Source: Streptomyces dysideae
Lineage (GTDB): Bacteria > Actinomycetota > Actinomycetes > Streptomycetales > Streptomycetaceae
Assembly (NCBI RefSeq): GCF_001514305.1
Contig: NZ_KQ949109.1
Coordinates: forward strand, 1 to 64,000
Reading direction: 5' to 3'
Length of the DNA stretch: 64,000 nt
A program made the position numbers and the translations under genes. The notes under the pieces are model-generated. The model worked only from the letters and a program-made list of their open reading frames with translations. It was not told the DNA's origin and searched no databases. Below are positions 15,531 through 22,539 of this stretch, one piece after another. Numbering within the stretch: the stretch's first letter is position 1; each line of letters opens with the position of its first letter.

Positions 15531-16397
15531 ATGGAAGCGCTGGTCACGCTGGTCGGCGCGGCCGTCGTGATAATCATCCTGCGAGACGTGTTCCACACGT
15601 TGTGGCACCCCACCCGCCACGGCGGGCTCAGCAGGATCGTCATGACGGCACTGTGGCGACTGTCCGCCCATGGGATTCCGGGCCGGCGGGCGAAAGGGCT
15701 CGCCGGTCCGCTCGGCATGGTGTGCGTGGTGGCGCTGTGGGCGTGCGGGGTGGCCCTGGGATGGGCGGTGGTGTACTGGCCGCACATGCCGGAGGCCTTC
15801 GTCTTCTCCGGCGAACTGGAGCCGACCGAGCACTCCCGGCCGGTGGACGCCCTCTACATCTCCCTGGTGATCGTCGCCACCCTCGGCCTCGGCGACATCG
15901 CACCCGCGGAGGGCTGGCTGCGGATCGTCGCGCCCCTGGAGTCACTGGTCGGATTCGCGCTGCTGACCGCCACCGTCTCGTGGGTCCTCGGCGTCTTCCC
16001 CGCGCTGGCCCGGCGCCGGGCGCTGGCACTGCACATCTGCCATCTGCGCCGCGCCGGTCCCACGGCCGGGCATCTGGACTCCGACGCCGGAGCCGTCCTG
16101 CTGGACGGGCTGGCCGCCGAGTTCGCCCGGGTCACCGTGGACTTCGTCCAGTACCCGGAGTCGTACTACTTCCACGACGGACACGGCGATACCTCCCTGG
16201 CGCTCACCGTCGGCTACGCCGCCGAACTCGCCGAACGGGCGCGGCGGGCACCCCACCCGGGGGCGAGGCTCTCGGCCACCGCGCTCGACGCCGCGCTCGA
16301 CGACCTCGCCGCAGTACTCGACGAGCGCTTCCTACGCACGGGGGAGAACCGGCAGACGGTTCTCGCCGCATACGCCCGCGACCATGGCGGGCGGTGA
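15531..16397 (+). CDS. Two-TM potassium-channel-like membrane protein
   Basis: A 288-residue membrane protein with an N-terminal hydrophobic segment (residues 2-17), a second at about 62-84, and a pore-loop/TM unit reading ALYISLVIVATLGLGDI followed by LVGFALLTATVSWVLGVFP. TLGLGD matches the selectivity-filter pattern TxGxGD, with Leu in place of Tyr or Phe. The soluble C-terminal domain of about 125 residues is unfamiliar and lacks an obvious RCK/Rossmann glycine motif. ATG 15531 follows GGAGGAGG. Ion-channel fold is likely; gating signal unknown. Stands alone. Confidence 0.72.
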   Translation: MEALVTLVGAAVVIIILRDVFHTLWHPTRHGGLSRIVMTALWRLSAHGIPGRRAKGLAGPLGMVCVVALWACGVALGWAVVYWPHMPEAFVFSGELEPTEHSRPVDALYISLVIVATLGLGDIAPAEGWLRIVAPLESLVGFALLTATVSWVLGVFPALARRRALALHICHLRRAGPTAGHLDSDAGAVLLDGLAAEFARVTVDFVQYPESYYFHDGHGDTSLALTVGYAAELAERARRAPHPGARLSATALDAALDDLAAVLDERFLRTGENRQTVLAAYARDHGGR

Positions 16398-16426
16398 GGC
16401 TGTCGGTCCTCATACCCGTACACATC

Positions 16427-16466
16427 CTGAGAGTTGACTCTCAGGATTTCTGAGAGGACACTCTCA
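16427..16466. promoter_or_regulatory. Twin ArsR operators TGAGAG-N4-CTCTCA
   Basis: Two perfect copies of TGAGAG-N4-CTCTCA lie at 16428-16443 and 16451-16466, centres 23 bp apart (about two helix turns). The second ends 4 bp before the ATG of the ArsR gene, so binding would block transcription; the transcript may be nearly leaderless. The first copy extends to an 8-bp-arm palindrome at 16427-16444. Confidence 0.75.
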
Positions 16467-16470
16467 CGTC

Positions 16471-17106
16471 ATGGATTCCGGAAACCGTCTCGGCGACATG
16501 GAGATCACCGACCCGAAGGCCATGAGAGCCCTGGCGCACCCCGTGCGGCTGGCCGTCCTCGAACGCCTCCAACGGCACGGTCCCGCCACGGCCACCCAAC
16601 TCTCCCCGCACGTCGGCGCCACCCCGTCCGTCACCAGCTGGCATCTGCGGCATCTCGCGGGCTTCGGCCTGGTCCGGGACGCCGAGGGCGGCACCGACCG
16701 GCGGACGCGGCGTTGGGAGGCGGTGGCGCGAGGCTTCCGGGTCCGGGTGCCGGAGGACGCGGAGGGCACCTCGGCGGCTCGGGCGCTGTCCTGGGAGATG
16801 TTCGCCCGGGCCGCGGAACTGCCCGAGCGCTGGGCGACCGAGACCGAGCCCGGCCTCGAACCCGCCTGGCGCCGGCTCTCCGGGCTGGCCAACACCCGGA
16901 TCGTGGTGTCCGCCGACGAACTCGCCGCGATCGGCGACGCGGTGGAGGCCGTACTGGCGCCGTATGTGACACGGGATGCGGGGGAGCGGCCGGTGGGGAG
17001 CCGGGGGGTGCGGCTGTTGCGGTATGTGCTGCCGGAGGGCGGTGACGCGGCTGATGGGGCGGTGGACTCCGCCGAGGACTCCGACGGCTCTGGCGCGATC
17101 GCATGA
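16471..17106 (+). CDS. ArsR-family winged-helix regulator
   Basis: A 211-residue ArsR-type repressor. The DNA-binding core spans about 14-85 (AMRALAHPVRLAVLERL, TATQLSPHVGATPSVTSWHLRHL, GLVRDAEGG). A longer C-terminal helical region, with no cysteine-rich metal site, suggests an organic ligand rather than arsenic or zinc. It overlaps the MFS exporter gene by 4 bp (ATGA) and sits directly behind two strong operators, so it most likely represses itself and the exporter until the pump substrate appears. Confidence 0.92.
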   Translation: MDSGNRLGDMEITDPKAMRALAHPVRLAVLERLQRHGPATATQLSPHVGATPSVTSWHLRHLAGFGLVRDAEGGTDRRTRRWEAVARGFRVRVPEDAEGTSAARALSWEMFARAAELPERWATETEPGLEPAWRRLSGLANTRIVVSADELAAIGDAVEAVLAPYVTRDAGERPVGSRGVRLLRYVLPEGGDAADGAVDSAEDSDGSGAIA

Positions 17107-18389
17107 CGCGCCTGCGTGCGCTCGTCCCGCCGGTCTCCCTCTGGCGTGACCGGCGGTTTGTGCTCTGGTGGGCGGGGGGTGCCGTCTCGCAGCTCGGTGA
17201 CCGGGTCTCCGAGCTGGCGCTGCCCCTGATCGCCATCGGTGTCCTGGACGCCTCGGCCGGTCAGGTGGCCTGGCTGACCGCGCTCGTCTGGACGCCGAAC
17301 CTCCTCGCGATCGTGCTGGGCGCCTGGGTCGAACGCCGCGCGGACAAACGGCAGTTGATGATCGCCACGGATCTGGTCCGGGCGGGCGTGCTGCTGACCG
17401 TGCCGGGCGCGTATCTGTGGGGGAACCTGACGCTGGGCCAGTTGTACGGCGTCGCCCTGTTGACCGGGCTCGCGAGTGTGGTGGCCGGCTGTGCCTGGCA
17501 GCCCTTCTTCACCCGGCTGGTGCCGCGCTCCGCGTACGTCGACGCCAACAGCAAGCTCAGCGCGGCCCGTTCGGCGTCGTTGGTCGCCGGTCCCGCGCTC
17601 GGCGGCGGGCTCGTGCAGACGCTGACCGCGCCGGTCGCCGTCCTCGTCGACGCGCTGTCGTTCGTGGTGTCGGCGCTGCTGCTCGGCCGTATCAGGCTCG
17701 ACGCACAGGCGCCGGCCACCCACCCCGGTACGTCACTCGTGCGCGAGGCCCGCGAAGGGCTGGCCCATGTTCTGAAGGAGCCGATCCTGCGAGCGAGCCT
17801 CGGCTGCGCGACGACCCTCAACTTCTTCACCTTCGTCTCGAGCAGCGGCCTGATCGTGCTGTTCGCCGACCGCGTCCTCGAACTCTCCCCGGGCGTCATC
17901 GGGTTGGCGATCGGCATCGGAGCGAGCGGCTCCCTGGTCGGCGCCCTGGCGGCACCGTGGCTGTCCCGCCGGATCGGCGTCGGACGCAGCATCGCCGTCG
18001 GCGCCGTCCTGTTCCCGGCACCCATCGCCCTCGCCGCCGTGGCCGCCGGACCCATATGGGCCCGTGCCGGGATCCTGGGCGCGGCCCACTTCCTCGTCGG
18101 CCTCGGCGTCATGCTGTTCGACGTCAACCTCAACTCCCTGCAGACCGCGGTGATCCCGGACGCCCTGCGCAGCCGCGTGACCGGCGCCTTCAGCACCGTC
18201 AACTACGGCGTACGCCCCCTCGGCGCGGTCGTCGGAGGAGCACTCGCCACGGCGATCGGCCTCAGGGCCACCCTCGTCACGGCCGCGGTCGGCGGAACCC
18301 TGTCCCTGCTGTGGCTGCTGCCCTCGCCCATACCGGGTGTCCGCTCCCTGGAACGCGACGTCCCGGCCGCCGCCCCCGCCGCGACCTGA
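17103..18389 (+). CDS. MFS efflux transporter
   Basis: A 428-residue major facilitator transporter with about twelve hydrophobic segments, in the group that includes macrolide-efflux-type (MefA-like) proteins. Features are LWWAGGAVSQLGDRVSELALPL in the first helix, the loop WVERRADKRQLMIATDLVRA, SARSASLVAGPALGGGL-type helix five and FDVNLNSLQTAVIPDALRSR in the second half. Translationally coupled to the ArsR gene, so probably an inducible drug or metabolite exporter. Its stop codon lies within the left arm of a strong terminator. Confidence 0.92.
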   Translation: MTRLRALVPPVSLWRDRRFVLWWAGGAVSQLGDRVSELALPLIAIGVLDASAGQVAWLTALVWTPNLLAIVLGAWVERRADKRQLMIATDLVRAGVLLTVPGAYLWGNLTLGQLYGVALLTGLASVVAGCAWQPFFTRLVPRSAYVDANSKLSAARSASLVAGPALGGGLVQTLTAPVAVLVDALSFVVSALLLGRIRLDAQAPATHPGTSLVREAREGLAHVLKEPILRASLGCATTLNFFTFVSSSGLIVLFADRVLELSPGVIGLAIGIGASGSLVGALAAPWLSRRIGVGRSIAVGAVLFPAPIALAAVAAGPIWARAGILGAAHFLVGLGVMLFDVNLNSLQTAVIPDALRSRVTGAFSTVNYGVRPLGAVVGGALATAIGLRATLVTAAVGGTLSLLWLLPSPIPGVRSLERDVPAAAPAAT

Positions 18390-18440
18390 GGACGAGGCTC
18401 ACCGCCCGGTCGTCACACCCGGGTGGTGAGCCTCGTCCTC
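18388..18440. terminator. Bidirectional terminator, 16-bp perfect stem
   Basis: GAGGACGAGGCTCACC (18388-18403) pairs exactly with GGTGAGCCTCGTCCTC (18425-18440) around a 21-nt loop. It serves the plus-strand MFS gene and the convergent I36 gene. Confidence 0.85.
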
Positions 18441-18447
18441 CGTACGG

Positions 18448-18819
18448 TCAGCAGCCGGTGGTCCAGGTGTGGGAGTCGCCCCGGTCGCTGGCGGCCGCGT
18501 TGTAGGTGACCTCCTCGCCGGGCTTCAGGCAGATGGTGACGCCGCCGCCCTGCCAGGCGCTGGCGTAGACCTTGACGTGGTCCTTGATGCCCGGGCCCGA
18601 GATCCCCTTGTTGGCCCACGAGCTGTCCTCGTCGGCGATGTTGCCCTCCCACCAGCCGTCGTCGCCGCTCCAGCTCACGCCCAGGCCGCCGAAGTCCGCG
18701 TCGGTGTAGGCGCAGAAATTCCCCTCGGCGCCGCCGAGGTCCGTAAGGTTGCCGGGGCGGTTCGAGGCGCACGGGGGGCGGATGACGTACGAGGCACAGC
18801 GGGCCGAGGACCAGGGCAA
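18448..18819 (-). CDS. Peptidase inhibitor family I36 protein
   Basis: A protein of about 123 residues whose last 100 match the I36 (SMI-type, beta-gamma-crystallin-like) metalloprotease inhibitors of Streptomyces: CASNRPGNLTDL, GNFCAYTDADFGG, WWEGNIADEDSSWANKG and VKVYASAW, with paired cysteines. Such proteins are normally secreted, but this frame has no good signal peptide. A hydrophobic start (MLALVLGPL) exists one frame away, so a single extra base may hide the true N-terminus. The 5' end also overlaps an MFS remnant on the other strand. Domain call firm, start uncertain. Confidence 0.65.
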   Translation of the reverse strand: MPWSSARCASYVIRPPCASNRPGNLTDLGGAEGNFCAYTDADFGGLGVSWSGDDGWWEGNIADEDSSWANKGISGPGIKDHVKVYASAWQGGGVTICLKPGEEVTYNAAASDRGDSHTWTTGC

Positions 18820-19150
18820 GCATCAACCCCCGTCCCGCACCCGCCCGTTGTGGCGGCAGCGGGACTTCGGGATCTTCTGGGCCGCGCAGACCCTCTCCGT
18901 CCTCGGCGACTCCTTCGCCCTGATCGCACTGCCCCTGCTGGTCCTCCAGGCGACGGGCTCGCTCGCCCGTATGGGCCTGCTGACGGCGGTGGGCGGGGCG
19001 GCCTCGGTGCTGGCGGCGGTGTTCGCCGGGGCGGTGGTGGACCGCGTCGACCAGATGCACGCCAAGTGGCGACGCCCGGCCCGACGTCGGCGGAGTGCCG
19101 GGAACCCGGCGGGGATGCTCAGCCGCGCGTTGGTCATCATGGGGCGGTGA
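18782..19150 (+). pseudogene. N-terminal fragment of an MFS transporter
   Basis: The frame begins like an MFS exporter (LWRQRDFGIFWAAQTLSVLG, SFALIALPLLVLQATGSLARMG, AAVFAGAVVDRVD) with about two membrane helices. At about 19053 it turns into an Arg-rich tail with no homology. Ten of the twelve expected helices are missing. The stop overlaps the GTG start of the SUFU gene. Confidence 0.75.
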
Positions 19151-19767
19151 CGAACACCGCTGAGGCTCCCGGCTGGGACGCCATCGATGCCGCGCTCGCC
19201 CCGGTCCACCCGGGGGTCGAGCCCTTCCACGTCGGCTACGTGCCGCCCCGCGGCTTCGAGGGCGGCGCCCTCCAGGGCTGCTCCGCCTATCCGGCCGTAG
19301 GTCACTGGCACTACGTGACCTACGGGCTGAGCGAGCTCTACACCCCTGGCGAGGACGACGACCCCGAGTGGTCGGGCTGGGGCTTCGAACTCACCCTGCG
19401 GGTTCCGCGCGGCACCGAGGAGCGGCCGCCGCAGTGGCCGTACGGCATGCTCCAGGAAGTCGCCAAGTACGTGAACGGCAACTCCGTGCTCCTGGAGGAG
19501 GGACACCGGATCGACTTCCGCCAGCCGGTCACCGGCCACCCCCATCTGCCCGACGCCCCTGCCACCGCCCTGACGGTCTTCGCCTTCACCGCAGACCCCC
19601 AGCTCGGCACCATCGACACCCCCAACGGCAAGGTCGCCTTCCTCCAGGCCGTCGGAGTCACCGCGGAGGAGAAGGGCGCCATGTTCGAAAGCGACACGGC
19701 CCAGGTCCTCGGCACCCTTACGGCCGGCAACCCACTCCTGGTGACGGACCCCGCCCGGGCGCTCTGA
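19147..19767 (+). CDS. Suppressor-of-fused (SUFU) domain protein
   Basis: A 206-residue SUFU-domain protein. Signature segments are HYVTYGLSELYTP, WGFELTLRVPRG, ILYANSVLL-type sequence YVNGNSVLLEEGHRID and PNGKVAFLQAVGVT. In bacteria this fold is widespread and is often found as an immunity or binding protein near polymorphic toxins, but no toxin gene adjoins this copy. GTG 19147 overlaps the stop of the MFS remnant. Cytoplasmic, no signal peptide. Role unknown. Confidence 0.88.
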   Translation: MTNTAEAPGWDAIDAALAPVHPGVEPFHVGYVPPRGFEGGALQGCSAYPAVGHWHYVTYGLSELYTPGEDDDPEWSGWGFELTLRVPRGTEERPPQWPYGMLQEVAKYVNGNSVLLEEGHRIDFRQPVTGHPHLPDAPATALTVFAFTADPQLGTIDTPNGKVAFLQAVGVTAEEKGAMFESDTAQVLGTLTAGNPLLVTDPARAL

Positions 19768-19780
19768 ACACCGGGCGGGG
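19749..19780. terminator. Hairpin overlapping the SUFU stop
   Basis: CCCCGCCCGG (19749-19758) and CCGGGCGGGG (19771-19780) form a perfect 10-bp stem with a 12-nt loop. It separates the plus-strand SUFU gene from the convergent ABC-2 operon. Confidence 0.65.
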
Positions 19781-19804
19781 GGAGCCGCGCGGGGCGCCGT
19801 TCAG

Positions 19805-20605
19805 TCACCCGTTCACGCCCGCGTAGTGCCTCAGGCTCCACCGCCACAGCAGTCGCGAGCCCAGGTACGCCAGTACGCCCAGCAGGGGTGAGGCCGCCGC
19901 CAGCCAGTACGGGACGGCGGTGTCGTGGCCGGTGAGGACCGCGGCCGGGAAGTACGCGACGAACGCGAGCGGAAGGCCGAACGTCAGGAAGCCGCCCACC
20001 GCCCTGGGCAGCACGTTCAGCGGATAGCTGCCGAAGGTGCCCAGCAGTTCCTCCAGCCAGATCCCCCAGTAGTCGGCGGCCGGAAAGCGCAGCGACGCGG
20101 AGGCCACGACCGTGAACAGGGCCGCCTCCAGCAGCAGTCCGCCGAGGATCGCGACGATCAGGTACGTGATCCGTCCCGCCGTCCAGTCGAGGTCGCTGCG
20201 GGCCAGCGCGCCCACCATCAGACCCGCCGCCACCGTCAGGTCGCCGATCGCGTTGGTCGGGAAGTACTGCAGCTGGACCTGGCGGTGGACCGGCATCGGC
20301 CGCACCAGGTAGATGTCGATACGGCCCTCCTGGATGTGCCGGCCGAGGCCGTGCATCCGCCCCAGGAAGAGCACGAACAGGCCGTGCGCCAGCATCCGCG
20401 TCGCCGGGATCAGCAGCACGTCCGAGCTGTCCCAGCCGCCCATCCCGGTGAACCGGGTGAGCAGCACCGTCGCGAACACGATCACCGACACCTGCCAGAT
20501 CGCACCGATCGCGATCATCAGCAGGAACTCGGAGCGGTACTCCATCTGGGCGCGGAAGTTGAGGCACGTGACGCGCCACATGATCCGTACGGCATGCATG
20601 GACAT
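19805..20605 (-). CDS. ABC-2 family membrane subunit (second)
   Basis: A 266-residue ABC-2-type permease with six hydrophobic segments and the family motif GRHIQEGRIDIYLVRPMP in the first cytoplasmic loop. It resembles paired permeases of the DUF990/YitT-like exporter group that work as heterodimers. ATG 20605 overlaps the previous stop by one base (TGATG). Third gene of the ATPase-permease-permease operon; substrate unknown. Confidence 0.9.
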   Translation of the reverse strand: MSMHAVRIMWRVTCLNFRAQMEYRSEFLLMIAIGAIWQVSVIVFATVLLTRFTGMGGWDSSDVLLIPATRMLAHGLFVLFLGRMHGLGRHIQEGRIDIYLVRPMPVHRQVQLQYFPTNAIGDLTVAAGLMVGALARSDLDWTAGRITYLIVAILGGLLLEAALFTVVASASLRFPAADYWGIWLEELLGTFGSYPLNVLPRAVGGFLTFGLPLAFVAYFPAAVLTGHDTAVPYWLAAASPLLGVLAYLGSRLLWRWSLRHYAGVNG

Positions 20606-21408
20606 CAGCCTCCCTGGGAGATGACCCGGCGGGCGGCCCGCCGCCACAGGAACCGGGTGAACAGGGCGAGTACGACCACCCAGGCCGCCTGGATCGCCAG
20701 CTGCCCGGCCGCGTCCGACAGCGGGATGCGGCCGATGTACAGCGACAGCGGCACGCTCAGCGTCGCCTGGAAGGGCATGAACACGCTCAGCGTGACGAAC
20801 CAGTCGGGGAAGAACCACAGCGGCGCGTACACCCCGGACAGCAGGTTCTGGGCGAAGATCAGGATCATGACCGCGGCGTTGTTGCGCAGCGCCCAGAAGC
20901 ACCACTGGTCGGTGAGCAGCATGATGTAGTACAGGACCCACTGGCCGAGCAGCAGGCTCACCGCGAACACCCCCGCCACGGCAGCGGACCTGGGCGGTTC
21001 CACGACACCGGCCGCGAGACAGACCGCGTAGCCGGCCAGCGCCCACGCGAACCCGTACAGCTGCTCGCCTAGGGCGCGCAGGGCGTAGTAGCGCTGGGGC
21101 GGCAGCGGACGCAGGTACCAGTAGACGATCGTGCCGTAGTGCATGTGCTGGATCACGGTGTCCCGGCCCGCGAACTGGTCCAACTCCCGCAGCCGGGACG
21201 CGAGTACGGCCAGCACGGCGTAGGTCACCGCCTGGCCGCGGTCGAGTCCGGCGGTGGTGCCGGTGTGCGCGTACAGGCCCCGCCACAGGGACGCCACCAG
21301 CACCACCTGCACGGTGAGCCGGAGCAGGACGGCGGTCATCCGGGGCGGGGCGTGCAGCTCGCCGAGCGGGGTGACGCGGGCGGCGCGCCAGGCGTGCAGG
21401 ACGGCCAT
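20605..21408 (-). CDS. ABC-2 family membrane subunit (first)
   Basis: A 267-residue integral membrane protein homologous in layout to the following permease: six membrane segments and the loop DTVIQHMHYGTIVYWYLRPL. It probably forms a heterodimeric channel with that permease, energised by the ATPase encoded just upstream. ATG 21408 overlaps the ATPase stop by one base (TGATG). Confidence 0.9.
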   Translation of the reverse strand: MAVLHAWRAARVTPLGELHAPPRMTAVLLRLTVQVVLVASLWRGLYAHTGTTAGLDRGQAVTYAVLAVLASRLRELDQFAGRDTVIQHMHYGTIVYWYLRPLPPQRYYALRALGEQLYGFAWALAGYAVCLAAGVVEPPRSAAVAGVFAVSLLLGQWVLYYIMLLTDQWCFWALRNNAAVMILIFAQNLLSGVYAPLWFFPDWFVTLSVFMPFQATLSVPLSLYIGRIPLSDAAGQLAIQAAWVVVLALFTRFLWRRAARRVISQGG

Positions 21409-22403
21409 CACACGGCTCCCGCCTGGACGTACGCGGTCCGCATCACGTCCTCCAGGTCCGCCTCGTCGATGGCGACGCCACTCACCTCGTACCGCTCGAT
21501 GACCTGCTTGAGGGCCTGGTGGACGGTCGGCGCGTCGGGTCCGTCGGGCCCGAACACCACCTGCGGGCCGTCCTGCCGCAGCACCGCGATCCCCGGCAGT
21601 GCCGCGACCTCGGTGTGCGCGTCGGCGAGCGTCGCCCGCACCTGCCAGGTCGAGCCGAACTTGCGGCGGATCTCGTCGAGCGTGCCGTCCAGCACGAGCC
21701 GCCCGTGGTTGATCAGGACGACCCGCTCGGCGAGCCGCTCGACCTCGGTCATGTCGTGTGTGGTCAGCAGGACCGTACGGCCGCGCTCCTCCACCTGGTG
21801 CCTCAGGAACTCCCGCACCTGCTCCTTCACGACCACGTCCATGCCGATGGTCGGCTCGTCGAGGAAGACGACCGGCGGGTCGTGCAGCAGGGCCGCGGCC
21901 AGGTCGCAGCGCACGCGCTGGCCGAGGGAGAGGTGGCGGACCCGGGTGTCCCAGAAGGCGGACAGGTCGAGGATGTCGTCGAACTCCTTGAGGCGGGCGG
22001 TGTGTTCGGCCTTCGGCACCTCGTAGATGTCCCGCAGGATCGCGAACGACTCCCGCACCGGCAGGTCCCACCACAACTGGGTGCGCTGCCCGAACACCGC
22101 CCCGATGTTACGGGCGTTGCGCTCCCGCTCCCGGTACGGGACGACGCCCGCGACCCGGGCCTCGCCGGACGTGGGCGTGAGGATGCCGGTGAGCATCTTG
22201 ATGGTGGTGGACTTGCCGGCGCCGTTCGGGCCGAGCAGAGCGAGGAGTTCACCCGCGGCGACGGAGAAGGTCACGTCGGAGACGGCGTGTTTGACGGCCC
22301 GCTCCGGGTTGACGAGAGAGCGCAGTGCGCCGGCCAGGCCGGGGCGGCGGACGGTGGTGTGGAAGGTTCGGGAGAGGCCGCGAACCTCGATGCTGACACT
22401 CAA
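21408..22403 (-). CDS. ABC transporter ATP-binding protein
   Basis: A 331-residue ABC ATPase of the ABC-2 exporter type. Walker A is GPNGAGKST, the Q-loop AVFGQRTQLWWDL, the signature HLSLGQRVRCDLAAALLHDP (LSLGQ, a mild variant of LSGGQ), Walker B VVFLDEPTIGMD, and the switch His LLTTHDM. A C-terminal extension of about 70 residues matches the group that carries a regulatory tail. I chose TTG 22403, with AAGGGAG 12 bp upstream; TTG 22415 lies directly against that site. First gene of the exporter operon. Confidence 0.9.
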   Translation of the reverse strand: MSVSIEVRGLSRTFHTTVRRPGLAGALRSLVNPERAVKHAVSDVTFSVAAGELLALLGPNGAGKSTTIKMLTGILTPTSGEARVAGVVPYRERERNARNIGAVFGQRTQLWWDLPVRESFAILRDIYEVPKAEHTARLKEFDDILDLSAFWDTRVRHLSLGQRVRCDLAAALLHDPPVVFLDEPTIGMDVVVKEQVREFLRHQVEERGRTVLLTTHDMTEVERLAERVVLINHGRLVLDGTLDEIRRKFGSTWQVRATLADAHTEVAALPGIAVLRQDGPQVVFGPDGPDAPTVHQALKQVIERYEVSGVAIDEADLEDVMRTAYVQAGAV

Positions 22404-22448
22404 TCGATCCGTCAACTCCCTTACGATGAAAATGAGTTGAAACGAGTT

Positions 22449-22480
22449 GCGGCCGGTCGGCTGGGGAGCCGACCGGCCGC
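22449..22480 (-). terminator. Terminator after the lacZ operon
   Basis: GCGGCCGGTCGGCT and AGCCGACCGGCCGC form a perfect 14-bp stem with a GGGG loop, 60 bp past the beta-galactosidase stop and upstream of the exporter operon. The segment between stop and hairpin (22490-22535) is AT-rich with two CAATCG repeats. Confidence 0.85.
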
Positions 22481-22539
22481 GGGCGACGTCCCGACAGTGT
22501 CGGAAAGTCGATCAATCGGTCAATCGATTAACTGTCTTC

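Noticed and set aside
19147..19767. Toxin-immunity pair based on the SUFU domain
   Set aside because: The neighbour is only an MFS remnant; no toxin domain nearby.
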